A stretch of DNA of 11,869 bases from Chloroflexota bacterium (GCA_021786915.1 JAJYMP010000287.1:1-11869); one strand, 5' to 3'; positions 1 to 6,446 are shown, counted from the first letter of the stretch. Notes: generated from the sequence alone by a model not told the origin. Program-made: numbers and translations.

Positions 1-31
1 TTCCGATCTCGAAGATGGCGGCGGTGAGCAC
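1..31 (-). CDS. nuoM: Probable NuoM-like antiporter subunit, N-terminal fragment (runs off the window)
   Basis: Only ten codons are visible, reading VLTAAIFEIG from a GTG start at 29-31, leftward and out of the window. The start is supported by an AGGAG Shine-Dalgarno sequence at 39-43, seven bases upstream, and by the 19-base gap after the nuoL stop. The assignment to nuoM rests on position: in complex I operons nuoM normally follows nuoL, and a hydrophobic N-terminus is expected. The peptide itself is too short to identify. NuoM would be another proton-antiporter-like membrane subunit paralogous to NuoL. An alternative is an unrelated reading frame downstream of nuoL. Confidence 0.5.
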   Translation of the reverse strand, partial: MLTAAIFEIG

Positions 32-50
32 GAGGCAGCTCCTGGCTGTG

Positions 51-1961
51 CTAGCGGGCGACGGCGAGGACGGCCGCGATCGCGGCCACGCCGAGGGCGC
101 CGATGACGTAGTAGTGGTGCGTGAGGCCGGTCTGGAGGCGCCGGCTCTGGTGCCCCGCGACGCCGACCAGCCGTCCGGCCCCCTCGACGGAGCCGTCGAC
201 GACCGCGTCGTCCGCGCGCCACGAGCCGCGCGCGGCGGCCAGGGCAGCGCCGGCCGTCGACATCACGACGCGGTCGATCGAGAGGTCAACCTGGCGGGCA
301 GCGATCACCGAGACGGCCCGCCCCACCCGCGCGGCGGCTCGGACGCCCGCGTCGACCACCCGGTCGTCGGCGCGGGCCAAGGCTAGCGAGAGCCCGCTCA
401 CGGGCCTGACGACCAAACGGGTGGCGAGATGTGGCAGACCGAGCCAGTCCTCGACGAGGACCCGGCGGGACCCAGGCGCGGCGCCGGAGCCAAGCCAGCC
501 CCGGCGGTCGAGCACGAGCACGACGGCCCATCCGGCCGCAAGCGCCGCCAGGGCGGCGGCGGTCTCCCACACCGACCCCCCCTCGAGGGTGCCGCCGGTT
601 GCAGCCTCCACAACAGCCCGGGCGGGCGGGAGCCAGAGGACCGCCAGGGCGATGGTCGCCGCGGCGAGCGCGCCGAGTGCGGCGAGCTCGGCCGGCTCGG
701 GACGGCGGAGGCCGCGGGCGAGGTCGCCGGGGCCGTACGCGAGGACGAGGAACCGCCCCGCGTAGGCTGCAGTGAGCAGCGACGCCGCGAGCGCGAGCGC
801 GCCGAGCGCCGGGCCGGCTGCGACGGCGGCCGACACGACGGCCTCCTTGCTCCACGCCGCCCCGAGCGGGGGCACCCCGGCAAGCGCGAGCGCGCCGATC
901 GCGGCCGCGGCCGCTGGAGCGGGGAGCGACCTCCCGAGGCGCCAGCGCCGGATCTCCGGCGTGCCCGTGGCGTGGATGGCGATGCCCGCCGTGAGGAACA
1001 GCAGGGCCTTGAACACGGCGTGCGTCACGAGCTGCGCGCCGGCGGCGGCCGTCGAGCCAGCGCCCACGGCGAGGAACATCAGCCCGTACTGGGCCGACGT
1101 GGACGCCGCGAGCACCCGCTTCCCGTGGGGGTGGAGTGCGGCGACGGCCCCGCCCGAGAGCGCGGTCGCCAGCCCGACGGCGGTGATGGCGGGCAGGAAC
1201 CACGGCACCGCGGCCAGCGACGGGGCGAGGCGGATCAGGAGGTAGGCGCCGGCGGACACGAGCGTGGCGCTGTGGAGCAGCGCGGACACGGGGGTTGGGC
1301 CGGACATCGCCGCGAACAGCCACGGGCTGAACGGGACCTGGGCGGACTTCGCGGCCGCGGCGAGCAGGACGCCCGCGGCGACGATCTCGCGCCACGGCGA
1401 GGCCGCGACCCCGACACCGTCGAAGGCGAACGAGCCCGTCGCGGCGAACACGGCGCCCGCGGCCGCGTACAGGCCGAGGTCGCCGAGCCGGGTCGTCAAG
1501 AACGCCTGGGTCGCGGCGTCGACGTTCGAGCGGTCGCGCCACCCGTGCCCGATCAGGGCCCACGAGGTTGCACCCACAAGCTCCCACCCGATGAGGAGCG
1601 AGATGAAGTCGCCGGCCGTGACGAGGAGGAGCATGGCGGCGACGAACGCGGCCATGAACGAGAGGAGGCGCGCAAGGCCATCCTCGCCCGACCCGGCGGC
1701 GTAGGCGACAACCGGCGTCGCGATCGCCGGCACCAGCACCAGCATCACGCGCCCGAACCCCTGGGCCCCGAGCGTCAGGCCGAACGCGGGGCCCCACGCG
1801 ATCTCGATCCCCGGCCCAGTCAGGGCCACCGCCAGCCCGACCAGCGCGACGCCAGCCATGCCGGCGACGGCGACGGGCCCGAGCAGACGCGGGCGGCCGC
1901 CGAGCCGCGACAGCGTCGCAGCCAGGAGCAGCGCGGCGAAGGACGGCGCGAGGACCGTCAT
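51..1961 (-). CDS. nuoL: NADH-quinone oxidoreductase-type subunit L (antiporter-like membrane subunit)
   Basis: This 636-residue polytopic protein matches the NuoL/MrpA/ND5 family at near-normal length. Visible landmarks are GWELVG (Glu127), the KSAQ helix break (Lys205), GPTPVSALLHSAT (His230), GKRVLAAST (Lys281), HAVFKALLF (His314, Lys318) and WSKE (Lys372). These are the family's proton-path residues. The C-terminal part contains the ADDRVVDAGV stretch typical of the region around the lateral helix. The ATG at 1959-1961 overlaps the nuoK stop (ATGA); the longer open frame up to 2120 lies inside nuoK and is ignored. Deviations: the usual PLHxWLPDAM after KSAQ reads PFSPWLFAAM, and the usual Asp before KR is replaced in HPHGKR. 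The protein should sit in the cytoplasmic membrane and carry protons or sodium. Confidence 0.95.
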   Translation of the reverse strand: MTVLAPSFAALLLAATLSRLGGRPRLLGPVAVAGMAGVALVGLAVALTGPGIEIAWGPAFGLTLGAQGFGRVMLVLVPAIATPVVAYAAGSGEDGLARLLSFMAAFVAAMLLLVTAGDFISLLIGWELVGATSWALIGHGWRDRSNVDAATQAFLTTRLGDLGLYAAAGAVFAATGSFAFDGVGVAASPWREIVAAGVLLAAAAKSAQVPFSPWLFAAMSGPTPVSALLHSATLVSAGAYLLIRLAPSLAAVPWFLPAITAVGLATALSGGAVAALHPHGKRVLAASTSAQYGLMFLAVGAGSTAAAGAQLVTHAVFKALLFLTAGIAIHATGTPEIRRWRLGRSLPAPAAAAAIGALALAGVPPLGAAWSKEAVVSAAVAAGPALGALALAASLLTAAYAGRFLVLAYGPGDLARGLRRPEPAELAALGALAAATIALAVLWLPPARAVVEAATGGTLEGGSVWETAAALAALAAGWAVVLVLDRRGWLGSGAAPGSRRVLVEDWLGLPHLATRLVVRPVSGLSLALARADDRVVDAGVRAAARVGRAVSVIAARQVDLSIDRVVMSTAGAALAAARGSWRADDAVVDGSVEGAGRLVGVAGHQSRRLQTGLTHHYYVIGALGVAAIAAVLAVAR

Positions 1962-2263
1962 CCCTTGAGCTTCCGGAGCTTCTCGGTGATGTCCGCGCGC
2001 TTGACCCGGTACGCGCTCGTGATCAGCGCGAAGCCGAGCGACATCTCCACGGCCATCACGGTCATGAAGACGACCGCCAGCATCTGGCCGTCCGGGCTGC
2101 CGCCCGCCGCGCGGGACCACATCGCGACGAGGACGAGCAGCGCACCGTTGATTATCAGCTCGATGCCCATCATCAGCATCACGAACGACTGCTGGCTGAG
2201 CGCGCCGTACACGCCGATGCCGAAGAGCGCGGCCCCGACGACGATAACGGTCTCGGTCGTCAC
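1958..2263 (-). CDS. nuoK: NADH-quinone oxidoreductase-type subunit K
   Basis: This 101-residue protein has three membrane helices, the standard length and topology of NuoK/ND4L/MrpC. Both conserved membrane glutamates are present: Glu35 in MMGIELIIN and Glu73 in MAVEMSLGFA. GIGVYGALSQQ matches the family's first-helix signature (usually IGxYGxLxxRN), but the Arg-Asn is replaced. The basic C-terminus (KLRKLKG) is slightly longer than usual. The start is GTG at 2261-2263, overlapping the nuoJ stop as GTGA, and an AGGAG lies about ten bases upstream. NuoK links the E-channel of NuoH/A/J to the antiporter subunits, so its intact glutamates argue that ion translocation is still selected for. Confidence 0.93.
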   Translation of the reverse strand: MTTETVIVVGAALFGIGVYGALSQQSFVMLMMGIELIINGALLVLVAMWSRAAGGSPDGQMLAVVFMTVMAVEMSLGFALITSAYRVKRADITEKLRKLKG

Positions 2264-2826
2264 GCCTCGGGCTCCTCGTCGGGCTGGAGCGCCGGCTCCT
2301 GCGAGTCGGCGTCAGCGTCTCCGAACCGCCCGCGCGGCGCCGCGATCGCGATCGCGCCGACCATCGTGCCGAGGAGGGTGACGCCTGCGGTCTGGAACAC
2401 GAGCATCGAGTTGCCGAGCAGCTCGCGACCCAGGTCGCCGGTGGCAGCGCCCGGGTTCGTGACGGGCCGCTGGGGCACCCCGCCTGCCAGGCCGACGCCC
2501 GCGAGGGCGAGGAACGCGACCGCCCCGGCCGCGATCGCGGTCCGGTGCTGGTGGACCATCACCATGGGGTTGAGCCCGGCCGGGTTCATCATGTACATGA
2601 CCATCACGATGGCCATCACGAGCATCTCGCCGGCCATCATCAGGATCAGCACCATGCCCAGGAACTCGGCGCCGAGCAGGACCATGATCGCGCCGACCGC
2701 CGCGAACGAGGCCAGCAGGTAGAAGGCCGCGCGCACCATCGAGTCGGTTCGGAACACGCGGATCCCGGCGACGACCGCGACCGCCGAGAAGGCGGCGAAG
2801 GCGAGGCTGACGGGCAGGTCGCTCAC
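2260..2826 (-). CDS. nuoJ: NADH-quinone oxidoreductase-type subunit J (variant)
   Basis: This 188-residue membrane protein is identified as NuoJ/ND6 by position between nuoH and nuoK, by length, by AEFLGMVLIL (residues 53-62) and by the C-terminal helix ending in TMVGAIAIA (154-162). The third helix is unusual. The family's near-invariant YxGAVMVLFLF is replaced by MMAGEMLVMAIVMVMYMM (63-80), which loses the Tyr and puts a glutamate (Glu67) in the membrane. The usual FE of the last helix reads FQ (144-145). A conserved-looking loop NPAGLNPMVMVHQHR follows at 81-95. The start is GTG at 2824-2826, overlapping the nuoH stop as GTGA; the longer open frame to 3162 runs inside nuoH and is a shadow. 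The C-terminal tail (DADADSQEPALQPDEEPEA) is acidic. Confidence 0.9.
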   Translation of the reverse strand: MSDLPVSLAFAAFSAVAVVAGIRVFRTDSMVRAAFYLLASFAAVGAIMVLLGAEFLGMVLILMMAGEMLVMAIVMVMYMMNPAGLNPMVMVHQHRTAIAAGAVAFLALAGVGLAGGVPQRPVTNPGAATGDLGRELLGNSMLVFQTAGVTLLGTMVGAIAIAAPRGRFGDADADSQEPALQPDEEPEA

Positions 2827-3755
2827 AGCAGGAACGCCCCCGAGACGAAGACGTTGAGGAGGGCAAGGGGGACGAGCAGCACCCAGGCGACCTCGACGAA
2901 CCGCTCGATCCGGGCCCTCGCGAGCGCGTGCCGCGCGACGGCCATCACGGCCAGCAGCAGGGCGGTCTTGAGGGCGACCCACACGGGCCCCGGGAGCAGC
3001 GGCCCGAGGTACCCGCCCAGGAAGGCTGCTGAACCGAGGGCGGCGACCGCGACGAGCATCGAGGTGCGCGCGGCCTCCCAGAGCCAGCGCGCCAGCCCCG
3101 AGTCCTCCGCCGACGTGCCGCCGGCGAGGTCGTCCGCATCCGGCAGGTTGAGGGGGCCCCACAGTCCGACCGCGAGCCCGACGATGAGGTAGATGGGCAG
3201 CCCCAGGGGCTCGCGAATGACATTCCAGAGCGGGGCCTGGGCCTCGACGATCCGGACGAGCGAGAGCGACTGGGCTGGCAGGGCGGTCGCGAGCATCGCG
3301 AGCAGGAACGGGATCTGGAACGACAGCGCCACGGCGCCGAACCGGTAGGCCCCGTGCAGGGGCAGGGTGGAGTTGGGCGACCAGCCGTGGAGGAAGACCG
3401 CGATCATCACGAAGGCGACCGCGGCTGAGAACACGACGAACCCGGTGGACGGGTCCGCCGGCACGACGCCGGGGGCGAGCGGCAGCATCGACATGGCGAG
3501 CGCCGCGAGGCCGGCGAGGAGCGCGGGGGCGAGCGCCCGGCCCCCGCCATCAGGGCGCTCTGTCGTGGTCGTGGCGGTGAGGAGCGCACTGGCCGCCCGG
3601 CGGAAGGGGGCGACGAGGAGACGTCGCGGCCGCAGCGGAGCCCCCGCGACGGCGGCAGCGGCGGCCTCGTCAGCGAACGCCAGGGCCAGGCTCCCGACGG
3701 CGAGCATCCCGCCCACCGCCGCGACAGCGAGGGCGGCATCGAGCGCGACGCTCAC
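2823..3755 (-). CDS. nuoH: NADH-quinone oxidoreductase-type subunit H (degenerate quinone site)
   Basis: This 310-residue, roughly eight-helix membrane protein is recognised as NuoH by GWSPNSTLPLHGAYR (124-138; family GWaSNsKyallGalR), by SLVRIVEAQ (165-173), by the acidic loop at 202-220 and by the C-terminal LVPLALLN. It departs from the family where function is concentrated. The first cytoplasmic loop lacks the RxGPNxxGxxGxxQ signature and has an Ala/Arg-rich stretch ending in TTTTERPD. The SYE motif reads SFQ (145-147), losing its glutamate. NRxPFDLxEAExELVxG reads GPLNLPDADDLAGG (200-213), and TEYSG reads AEDSG. In canonical complex I these segments line the quinone cavity and E-channel entrance. 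The start is GTG at 3753-3755 with GGAGG about eight bases upstream, overlapping the preceding stop as GTGA. Confidence 0.87.
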   Translation of the reverse strand: MSVALDAALAVAAVGGMLAVGSLALAFADEAAAAAVAGAPLRPRRLLVAPFRRAASALLTATTTTERPDGGGRALAPALLAGLAALAMSMLPLAPGVVPADPSTGFVVFSAAVAFVMIAVFLHGWSPNSTLPLHGAYRFGAVALSFQIPFLLAMLATALPAQSLSLVRIVEAQAPLWNVIREPLGLPIYLIVGLAVGLWGPLNLPDADDLAGGTSAEDSGLARWLWEAARTSMLVAVAALGSAAFLGGYLGPLLPGPVWVALKTALLLAVMAVARHALARARIERFVEVAWVLLVPLALLNVFVSGAFLL

Positions 3756-5044
3756 GCGGCGGCCTCCGCACTCGTCCCGGCGGTCAGTGCACCAAGCTCA
3801 TCGAGGTCGATGTCCAGGGCGGCGATGGTCGCCATCGCGTCGCCCCACTCCATCCCCTCGATCAGCGTCGGCAGTAGGCCCAGTGCCCGCCCAGAGGGCG
3901 CGTCGCCGAGTGCCAGCCGTCCGCGCGGGCTCTCCACCGCCCCGGTAATGGTGGTGCGGGCGTCTCCGGCGCGGCCGGCGAGCTCCAGGCTTCGCACTGC
4001 CTCGGCGAGCCGGAGCCGCCAGGCGGCCGCCGCGCCCCCGCCGGCGCCCAGCAGGGGCGCGAAGCCGAGCGACCGATAGGCGGGGTCGGCCTGACGCTCG
4101 TCCTCGCCGACACCGCTCGCGCGGGTCGACGGGCCGAGCCGCGCTCCGGCGAGGAGTTCCGTGCGCGCCCCGTCGGCCGCCGGCAGCGACCATCGGTAGA
4201 TCCCGGTCCTGGCGATGTCGGCGGCGAGCCGTTCGACGGCCCGATGGTCGCCTGGTGCAGCGTGCAGGCCCAGCCGGAGCGCGCGGAGCGACAGGGCCCG
4301 CAGCCCTTGGAGCCGAAGGGCGTCGGCCGTCCAGCGGAGATGATCCCGCGCCCGGCCGATCTCGAGTTCCGCGATGGACACCGGCTCGGTGAGCGCGCGG
4401 ATGAACAGCGAGGCGCTCGTCGCGGACGCCGCGAGCCCGGTGGCCGCCACCTCGACGCCAACGAGGATGTCACCGGAGACCCGCAGGTCCAGTTCCAGCC
4501 CGTGGGGCAGCAGTGAGGAGAACGGGCCGAGACGGGTGGGGAGGAGATCGAGGCGGAGGCCGTCCCGGTCCGGCGCGAGCTCGGCCATCGGGCGGCCATA
4601 CGGCGTGCCCCCGGTCATGCCGCTGCCGCCCTGCCCGTACGGCCCCACACCGCGCCACGGCGCGGGATCCTCGTCGGGCAGGAGCGGCGGCTCGGTCGGC
4701 AGCGTGCCGTGCATGAGGGCCTGATGGGCGGCTCGGATGGCCGACGAGGGATCTGTGCCTAGGGCAACGTGGGACGCCCCGGGCAAGAGGAGGTCCGGCG
4801 ATCCCGCCCAACGCACGGATGCGCGCGGGTGGGGGAGCGCGTCATGCACCCGTCGGACAGCGTCGTGATGGTGGGGGTCGATGGCGCCGGCGACGAGCAG
4901 GATGTTCGCGGCGCGCGGCGAGTCGACGAGCTCGACGCCGTCCGCAAGACGCAGGTCTTGGACCGCAGCTCGGCTCCCGGCTCCGGCGATCGCGAAGACC
5001 CTGGCGTCGGACCCGGCCGCCAGCCGCGCGATGAGCGATGTCAT
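3752..5044 (-). CDS. Cysteine-free fused NuoB-like/NuoD-like subunit
   Basis: The 430-residue soluble protein has no cysteine. Residues about 1-115 follow the NuoB outline: SPRAANILLVAG (42-53) corresponds to the family's SPRqADxLivaG, and DAVRRVHDALPHPRASVRWAG (61-81) to the xLrrLYeQMPePKWVIAMG segment. All four cluster N2 cysteine positions are gone. A Gly-rich linker follows (130-152). Residues about 153-420 resemble NuoD/hydrogenase large subunit: RDGLRLDLLPTRLGPF near the start, VESPRGRL (370-377; family VEAPRGE) and LPTLIEGMEWGDAMATIAAL (391-410; family LPxLvxGhxlaDxvaiigSLD). The family's GPQHPSTHG histidines are missing. The ATG at 5042-5044 overlaps the nuoA stop (ATGA); the upstream extension to 5329 is a nuoA shadow. 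It occupies the slot of nuoB-C-D and probably caps the NuoA/NuoH/NuoJ foot structurally. The homology was judged by eye. Confidence 0.8.
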   Translation of the reverse strand: MTSLIARLAAGSDARVFAIAGAGSRAAVQDLRLADGVELVDSPRAANILLVAGAIDPHHHDAVRRVHDALPHPRASVRWAGSPDLLLPGASHVALGTDPSSAIRAAHQALMHGTLPTEPPLLPDEDPAPWRGVGPYGQGGSGMTGGTPYGRPMAELAPDRDGLRLDLLPTRLGPFSSLLPHGLELDLRVSGDILVGVEVAATGLAASATSASLFIRALTEPVSIAELEIGRARDHLRWTADALRLQGLRALSLRALRLGLHAAPGDHRAVERLAADIARTGIYRWSLPAADGARTELLAGARLGPSTRASGVGEDERQADPAYRSLGFAPLLGAGGGAAAAWRLRLAEAVRSLELAGRAGDARTTITGAVESPRGRLALGDAPSGRALGLLPTLIEGMEWGDAMATIAALDIDLDELGALTAGTSAEAAA

Positions 5045-5400
5045 GTCCAGCGGAAGGCCCGCTCTCGCCACGCGTAGAGCACGCCCAGGAGCAGGATCCC
5101 GATGAACATCCCCATCTCGACCATCGCGACGAGGCCCTCGCCCACGAACACGACCGCCCACGGGTACATGAAGACCATCTCCATGTCGAACGCGAGGAAC
5201 AGCAGGGCCATCGGGTAGTAGCGGACGTGGTAGCGGCTCCACGCATGGACCGACGGCGGTTGGCCGCCGGTGAACGGGACCCGCTCGGGCGCCGTGCGGC
5301 TCGACGGCCGGCGGGCGGCACGAAGCCACGCGCCGAGCACGGCGAGGAGCGCGGCGACCATGACCGCCGAGGCGATCGCGAGCGGGCCCAGGTCGACCAT
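5041..5400 (-). CDS. nuoA: NADH-quinone oxidoreductase-type subunit A
   Basis: This 119-residue protein has three membrane helices and is clearly NuoA/ND3: RYYPMALLFLAFDMEMVF (60-77) and YPWAVVF (79-85) match the family's FYLxALLFxxFDxExxFLYPWA block, with the Asp and Glu retained. The loop before it normally reads PFESG or YECG near the quinone cavity; here it reads PFTGG (42-46), so the conserved Glu or Cys is gone, in line with the altered NuoH. The ATG at 5398-5400 lies two bases after the stop of the YHS gene, and a GGAGG about a dozen bases upstream, inside that gene, could serve as ribosome binding site. It is the first canonical complex-I gene of the leftward operon. Confidence 0.93.
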   Translation of the reverse strand: MVDLGPLAIASAVMVAALLAVLGAWLRAARRPSSRTAPERVPFTGGQPPSVHAWSRYHVRYYPMALLFLAFDMEMVFMYPWAVVFVGEGLVAMVEMGMFIGILLLGVLYAWRERAFRWT

Positions 5401-5402
5401 GG

Positions 5403-5561
5403 CTAGACGTAGTCCTCCGGCGCCTCGCGGAAGCTGTCGGCGCAGTCCTGGCTGCAGAAGTAGTAGGTCTTGCCGTCGTGCTCGATGGAGGCCACGGCCT
5501 CCGAGGGCCGGATCTTCATGCCGCAGACGGGGTCGGTCACGGGCTGGTCGTTGTCGGGCAT
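5403..5561 (-). CDS. Small YHS-domain (TRASH-like) metal-binding protein
   Basis: This 52-residue protein is essentially one YHS domain: DPVCGMKI at 10-17, then a short strand pair ending in the tyrosine-rich YYFCSQDCADSF (33-44). Cys13, Cys36 and Cys40 are the likely metal ligands. Stand-alone YHS proteins and YHS domains in copper-transporting ATPases bind heavy metals or serve as metal sensors; the exact ligand is not predictable here. The ATG at 5559-5561 is preceded at good spacing by GGAGA. An in-frame upstream ATG at 5636 would add 25 unremarkable residues and has no such site. The gene ends two bases before nuoA, so it is probably co-transcribed and co-translated with the complex-I-like cluster. 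Confidence 0.85.
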   Translation of the reverse strand: MPDNDQPVTDPVCGMKIRPSEAVASIEHDGKTYYFCSQDCADSFREAPEDYV

Positions 5562-5699
5562 CGCGGTCTCCAGTTGGATGGCGCCCGGCTGGGTGCCTGC
5601 GCCGCCACCAACGCTAGGGTCACAGCCTGAGCGCAACCTGAGGGTACGATGAGCGGCAAGGGCGGACGAGGAGATGCTCGGGCGGGAGCGCGGGGGCCA
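5562..5699 (-). promoter_or_regulatory. Intergenic gap with 11-base-period direct repeat, candidate promoter of the YHS-nuo operon
   Basis: The 138 bases between the M56 gene and the YHS gene contain no gene I can support. On the minus strand, CTCAGG occurs twice (5637-5642 and 5626-5631), with starts 11 bases apart, one helical turn. About nine bases further downstream is a weak -10-like TAGCGT (5611-5616). That geometry resembles tandem half-sites of OmpR/PhoB-type activators at a promoter with a poor -35. No Rho-independent terminator is evident, so read-through from the blaI-M56 unit is possible. The promoter assignment is inference. Confidence 0.3.
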
Positions 5700-6446
5700 T
5701 CACCCGAACTGGGCGACCCCGACATGGCAGGCGGCAAGGACCACGAGGTACATCGCGAAGGGCAGCCACTCGTAAGGCACGCGGAGCCTTCGATCTTCTC
5801 GCCCGGGCGGGCTCGAACCCACGAGCCACGCGATCCTCCGGTCCGGATCCGCCGTGAACGACGTGCCGGCCATTCGAAGCCACTCCGTCTTGAGAAGCGC
5901 GCTCGCCACGACGACGCGACTCGAGCCGGCGTCGATGGCGGCCTTGTCAGCTTCGATCTCGAGGTCGACGAGGCGGTCCGCCAGGGCATCCTGGACGGGG
6001 TCGATGAACCGGAGCAAGGTCGCCCACGCGTGCAGGGCCGCCGCGCGCATCGGGGCGCGCGTCCTGCGGTGATGCTCCTCATGGCGCAGGACCGCCAGAA
6101 GCTCCTCGGGTTGCAGGTCGGCGAGCAGCCTCGAGCCCACGTAGATGTCAGGGCGCAGCCAGCCCAAGACGAAGGCATAGCGGCCGCCCCCTGGGATGAC
6201 GTAGCAGCGGATGCCGTCGGCCTCCATCGGGCTCGCGTTGCGATCGAGGATCGTGCGCAGGCGAACGTCTCGGATGACAGCGCGCGCGGCAAGCGCCGCC
6301 CATGCGGCGATCACCAGCGCGCCGACGAGTTCGGGCGCCCGCAGGGGATCGGCGGCCGAGCCCGCCAGGGCGGCGGCACACCACAGGCCAGTAGCCCCCG
6401 CGGCCGCCGCCAGGGCTGCGCTGGCGACGGTGCTCGTACGGTTCAC
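5700..6446 (-). CDS. M56-family (BlaR1/MecR1-like) membrane metallopeptidase without sensor domain
   Basis: This 248-residue protein has two predicted N-terminal membrane helices (about 8-28 and 40-57), a zinc-protease core and one C-terminal helix (about 226-244). The zinc motif is HEEHH at 122-126, inside RPDIYVGSRLLADLQPEELLAV-like context typical of the family, and EIEAD at 163-167 supplies the third-ligand region. No penicillin-binding or other extracellular sensor domain follows, unlike BlaR1/MecR1. The GTG at 6444-6446 overlaps the blaI stop as GTGA, the usual pairing in which the protease inactivates the repressor on a signal. What it senses cannot be told; the C-terminal helix or a partner protein could provide the input. 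Confidence 0.85.
   Translation of the reverse strand: MNRTSTVASAALAAAAGATGLWCAAALAGSAADPLRAPELVGALVIAAWAALAARAVIRDVRLRTILDRNASPMEADGIRCYVIPGGGRYAFVLGWLRPDIYVGSRLLADLQPEELLAVLRHEEHHRRTRAPMRAAALHAWATLLRFIDPVQDALADRLVDLEIEADKAAIDAGSSRVVVASALLKTEWLRMAGTSFTADPDRRIAWLVGSSPPGREDRRLRVPYEWLPFAMYLVVLAACHVGVAQFG

Noticed and set aside
286..1797. 503-codon minus-strand frame inside nuoL
   Set aside because: It is an Arg/Gly/Pro-rich alternate frame of nuoL with no family pattern.
429..2381. 650-codon open frame on the plus strand across nuoL/nuoK
   Set aside because: It is antisense to two clearly conserved membrane-protein genes, its translation is low-complexity Arg/Glu/Gly-rich, and it has no recognisable motif. 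Long antisense frames are expected at this GC content.
3752..5044. The fused gene as a decaying pseudogene of nuoB-D
   Set aside because: The frame is intact for 430 codons, overlaps precisely with nuoA and nuoH, and the changes are matched in NuoA, NuoH and NuoJ, which points to co-adaptation instead of decay.
5045..5329. N-terminal extension of the fused B/D-like gene
   Set aside because: The extra 95 residues are nuoA read in another frame, Arg/Pro-rich. The ATG at 5042-5044 forms an ATGA overlap like the other junctions.
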